DNA of 15,870 nucleotides, taken from the NCBI GenBank assembly GCA_945874095.1, contig CAMCFM010000036.1:1-15870 (forward strand), given 5' to 3'. The notes beneath the pieces were generated by a model. The model was not told where the DNA came from and did not search any database. It saw only the letters and a list, made by a program, of their open reading frames with translations. Source of the stretch: Candidatus Kuenenia stuttgartensis. GTDB lineage: Bacteria > Planctomycetota > Planctomycetia > Isosphaerales > Isosphaeraceae. Below, piece after piece: positions 14,839-15,870 of this stretch. Within the stretch, counting starts at the first letter, position 1. Each line of letters begins with the position of its first letter. The position numbers and the translations under genes were made by a program.

Positions 14839-15153
14839 TTCGCCCAAGAGTTGCGGATAAGAGAATTGAGCGTCAACATATCATTCTTAAGAAACTTTGT
14901 TCCTGGTCGGTTCCTGAACACCTGTTTACGTCATTCTTCCGGAAGGATTCGTTGGCTGTCACCAGTAGATGTCATTGTTTTCAGGGAACAAAAGTCTGAG
15001 TATGGTGTGTATGCCGAAAATCAGACAAGCGAAGCCTACGATCCAGATGAAAGTTGCAGACATGGGAATACACTTTCCAAGGCGGGGCAAAACGAGCTTC
15101 TCTCAAAAACAAGTCGCAATCCGTAGATTTTGAAAGCATGTTTTTTTGGAAAT

Positions 15154-15179
15154 GATCTCCTATAAAGATCTCCTATAAT
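15154..15179 (+). repeat. 13-base tandem repeat containing TATAAT
   Basis: GATCTCCTATAAA (15154-15166) is followed at once by GATCTCCTATAAT (15167-15179), with only the last base different. The second copy ends in a perfect -10 hexamer and the first in TATAAA. No -35 element stands at ideal spacing; TTGGAA at 15146-15151 is 22 bases from the TATAAT. It may be a duplicated promoter core or a simple slippage product. Confidence 0.45.
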
Positions 15180-15190
15180 ATAGAGGACAA

Positions 15191-15247
15191 TGCGGCTGAG
15201 AGGTGCGAAAAAAAACGGGAATTTTTTTGCATGAAATGTAAGCCGCA
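15191..15247. repeat. Nested inverted repeats (possible RNA hairpin)
   Basis: Outer arms TGCGGCT (15191-15197) and AGCCGCA (15241-15247) match perfectly. Inside them, GCG plus eight A (15205-15215) pairs with seven T plus GC (15222-15230) around a short CGGGAA centre. It starts 12 bases after the TATAAT at 15174-15179, so it could be the 5' end of a short transcript. The A/T-rich inner stem alone is weak. Confidence 0.4.
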
Positions 15248-15384
15248 AATGGCACATGGTTTAGGGGTAGTATGGTGTCCTAAGGTTTTGACGGTTTGGG
15301 TTTTTAGGTGTATTTGACATGACCTGGCAAGAGATCGAGGAGCCTTAGAAACTGGCGAGAAATAACTTCCGGTTTTTGGGTGAT

Positions 15385-15459
15385 TGGGCTCCAGAGGAGA
15401 GAGCTATTTATAGGCATGTCCGAAGGACATCAACAGCCCTAACCTAATACCCTCCTTCG
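15385..15459. repeat. Direct repeat copy 1 inside the inverted-repeat element
   Basis: This copy begins TGGGCTCCAGAGGAGAGA, then a CTATTTATAG near-palindrome, then ATGTCC-GAA-GGACAT, a perfect 6-bp stem with a three-base loop. GGGCT at 15386-15390 can also pair with AGCCC at 15435-15439 to close the whole unit. The first 60 bases match copy 2 closely; the last 15 diverge around CCTCC. Confidence 0.7.
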
Positions 15460-15461
15460 TC

Positions 15462-15539
15462 TGGGCTCCAGAGGAGAGATCTATTAATAGCTATTTCCGA
15501 AGGACATCAAAAGTCCCAACCTGACGCTAACCTCCGTTG
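15462..15539. repeat. Direct repeat copy 2 inside the inverted-repeat element
   Basis: It shares the first 18 bases exactly with copy 1 at a 77-base period, then CTATTAATAG (a perfect palindrome where copy 1 has CTATTTATAG), then CCGAAGGACATCAA, identical over 14 bases. Differences fall between the motifs, and the outer arms GGGCT and AGTCCC still pair with one bulge. The CCGAAGGA hairpin is weaker than in copy 1. Confidence 0.7.
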
Positions 15540-15582
15540 GTTTTGAAAAACCGGAAGTTATTCTCGGCCTGATCCTTAGGGT

Positions 15583-15870
15583 TTAGTCGCTAAGTTTACG
15601 TCCTGGAAGGACTTTCAGAGGCGACATGGCGATCACAAACGCTACTTCCCCACGGGTTGCGAATTTGACTTTCGCCTTGGCCTTGGGGCCGCTGCCTTCA
15701 AGTGCGACCACCTTGCCCACTCCATAAGCTGGGTGAGCAACTGAGGTTCCGATCTGGAAATCGCCAGGGTTTGGCTTCGGGCCTGGCGTGGGAGCCACTC
15801 CGCCTGAACTGGCGGCATGGGCTCTGGCCAAATCGCCAGCCGTCATGATTCTGGCGCGGGTTTCGGGCAA
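15583..15870 (-). CDS. UvrD/PcrA-type DNA helicase, C-terminal end (cut by window)
   Basis: The frame enters from the right edge of the window and ends at TAA (15583-15585), giving 95 residues of a longer protein. The last 55 residues (FQIGTSVAHPAYGVGKVVALEGSG, then AKVKFATRGEVAFVIAMSPLKVLPG) match the small C-terminal Tudor-like module of PcrA/UvrD superfamily 1 helicases, which has a G-x-x-V-x-HP-x-[FY]G-x-G pattern and binds RNA polymerase or other partners. A disordered Pro/Gly/Ala linker precedes it (residues 15-35 of the visible part), as in those helicases. The motor domains are outside the window, so a CarD-like protein or another helicase with the same module cannot be ruled out. The start lies beyond the window. 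Confidence 0.7.
   Translation of the reverse strand: MPETRARIMTAGDLARAHAASSGGVAPTPGPKPNPGDFQIGTSVAHPAYGVGKVVALEGSGPKAKAKVKFATRGEVAFVIAMSPLKVLPGRKLSD

Larger units (their letters stand above)
14839..15360. other. Long gap without a convincing gene, AT-richer and repeat-bearing
   Basis: About 520 bases between the P460 stop and the inverted-repeat element hold no frame that looks like a gene. Short frames exist on both strands (for example 14851-15126 plus and 15036-15257 minus), but they have odd composition, no Shine-Dalgarno and no recognisable domain. Homopolymer runs of A and T, a 13-base tandem repeat (15154-15179) and a nested hairpin (15191-15247) occur in its second half. The P460 gene has no clear terminator here. 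The stretch may be decayed DNA, a small RNA locus, or an insertion-prone site. Confidence 0.5.
15361..15562. mobile_element. 202-bp element with perfect 17-bp terminal inverted repeats (MITE-like)
   Basis: AATAACTTCCGGTTTTT at 15361-15377 is exactly reverse-complemented at 15546-15562. The symmetry continues imperfectly outwards for several bases (GGCGAGA on the left, CTCGGCC on the right). CCTTAG occurs 12 bases outside the left arm (15343-15348) and 11 outside the right (15574-15579), a possible target duplication if the ends are longer than the perfect part. The interior is noncoding and consists almost wholly of two direct repeats. It lies 20 bases past the helicase stop. It fits a non-autonomous miniature transposable element; a long-stem noncoding RNA is the main alternative. 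Confidence 0.55.

Noticed and set aside
15036..15257. Small minus-strand frame in the gap, with a partly hydrophobic start
   Set aside because: It runs through the A/T homopolymers and the nested hairpin, has no Shine-Dalgarno and no ordered sequence.
15249..15320. tRNA-like look of the GTTTAGGGGTAG stretch
   Set aside because: No acceptor stem, no T-arm with GTTCGA, and the anticodon arm does not fold.
15385..15539. Two repeats considered as a CRISPR remnant
   Set aside because: The units are about 77 bases, nearly adjacent, with no spacer of regular size and no cas gene nearby.

Overview
The window looks like chromosomal DNA from a planctomycete-type Gram-negative bacterium. This is inferred from the gene mix (OmpH/Skp and Lpx genes of outer-membrane biogenesis, a secreted DUF6807/'PmoA' protein, a secreted cytochrome P460, small orphan proteins between housekeeping genes), from mid-range GC content, and from loose operon packing. 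No rRNA, tRNA, CRISPR array, transposase or phage gene was seen, and the genus cannot be fixed from sequence alone.

Layout. Bases 1-1678 hold the 3' part of pdxJ (vitamin B6) and a complete dapA (lysine/diaminopimelate), closed by a 16-bp hairpin. Bases 1879-5787 form an envelope cluster on the + strand: an OmpH/Skp-like periplasmic chaperone, lpxC, an LpxA-like acyltransferase and, overlapping it by 4 bases, a GnnA-like Gfo/Idh oxidoreductase. Bases 5913-8892 carry a 77-aa orphan, alanine dehydrogenase, a 130-aa orphan and mtnA (methionine salvage). Bases 9035-11566 carry a beta-carbonic anhydrase with its own promoter and terminator, then a class I [4Fe-4S] fumarase preceded by a perfect palindrome. 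Bases 11745-12944 encode the secreted DUF6807 protein, convergent with acpS (minus strand) across a shared hairpin. Bases 13588-14838 encode an exported redoxin-fold protein followed by an exported cytochrome P460. Bases 14839-15582 have no convincing gene but are rich in repeats. The window ends in the 3' end of a UvrD/PcrA-type helicase gene on the minus strand.

Points that stand out. (1) The LpxA-like protein aligns without gaps to E. coli LpxA from its middle to the conserved C-terminal VN-x-x-GL motif, yet has lost the catalytic histidine and most active-site residues. It sits beside a GnnA-like gene, a pairing that elsewhere signals amide-linked lipid A. (2) The redoxin has valine where the peroxidatic cysteine should be. 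(3) A compact element at 15361-15562 has perfect 17-bp terminal inverted repeats around two ~77-bp direct repeats. (4) The gap before lpxC can form mutually exclusive RNA stems. (5) Several 3' ends carry long hairpins with no U-tract.
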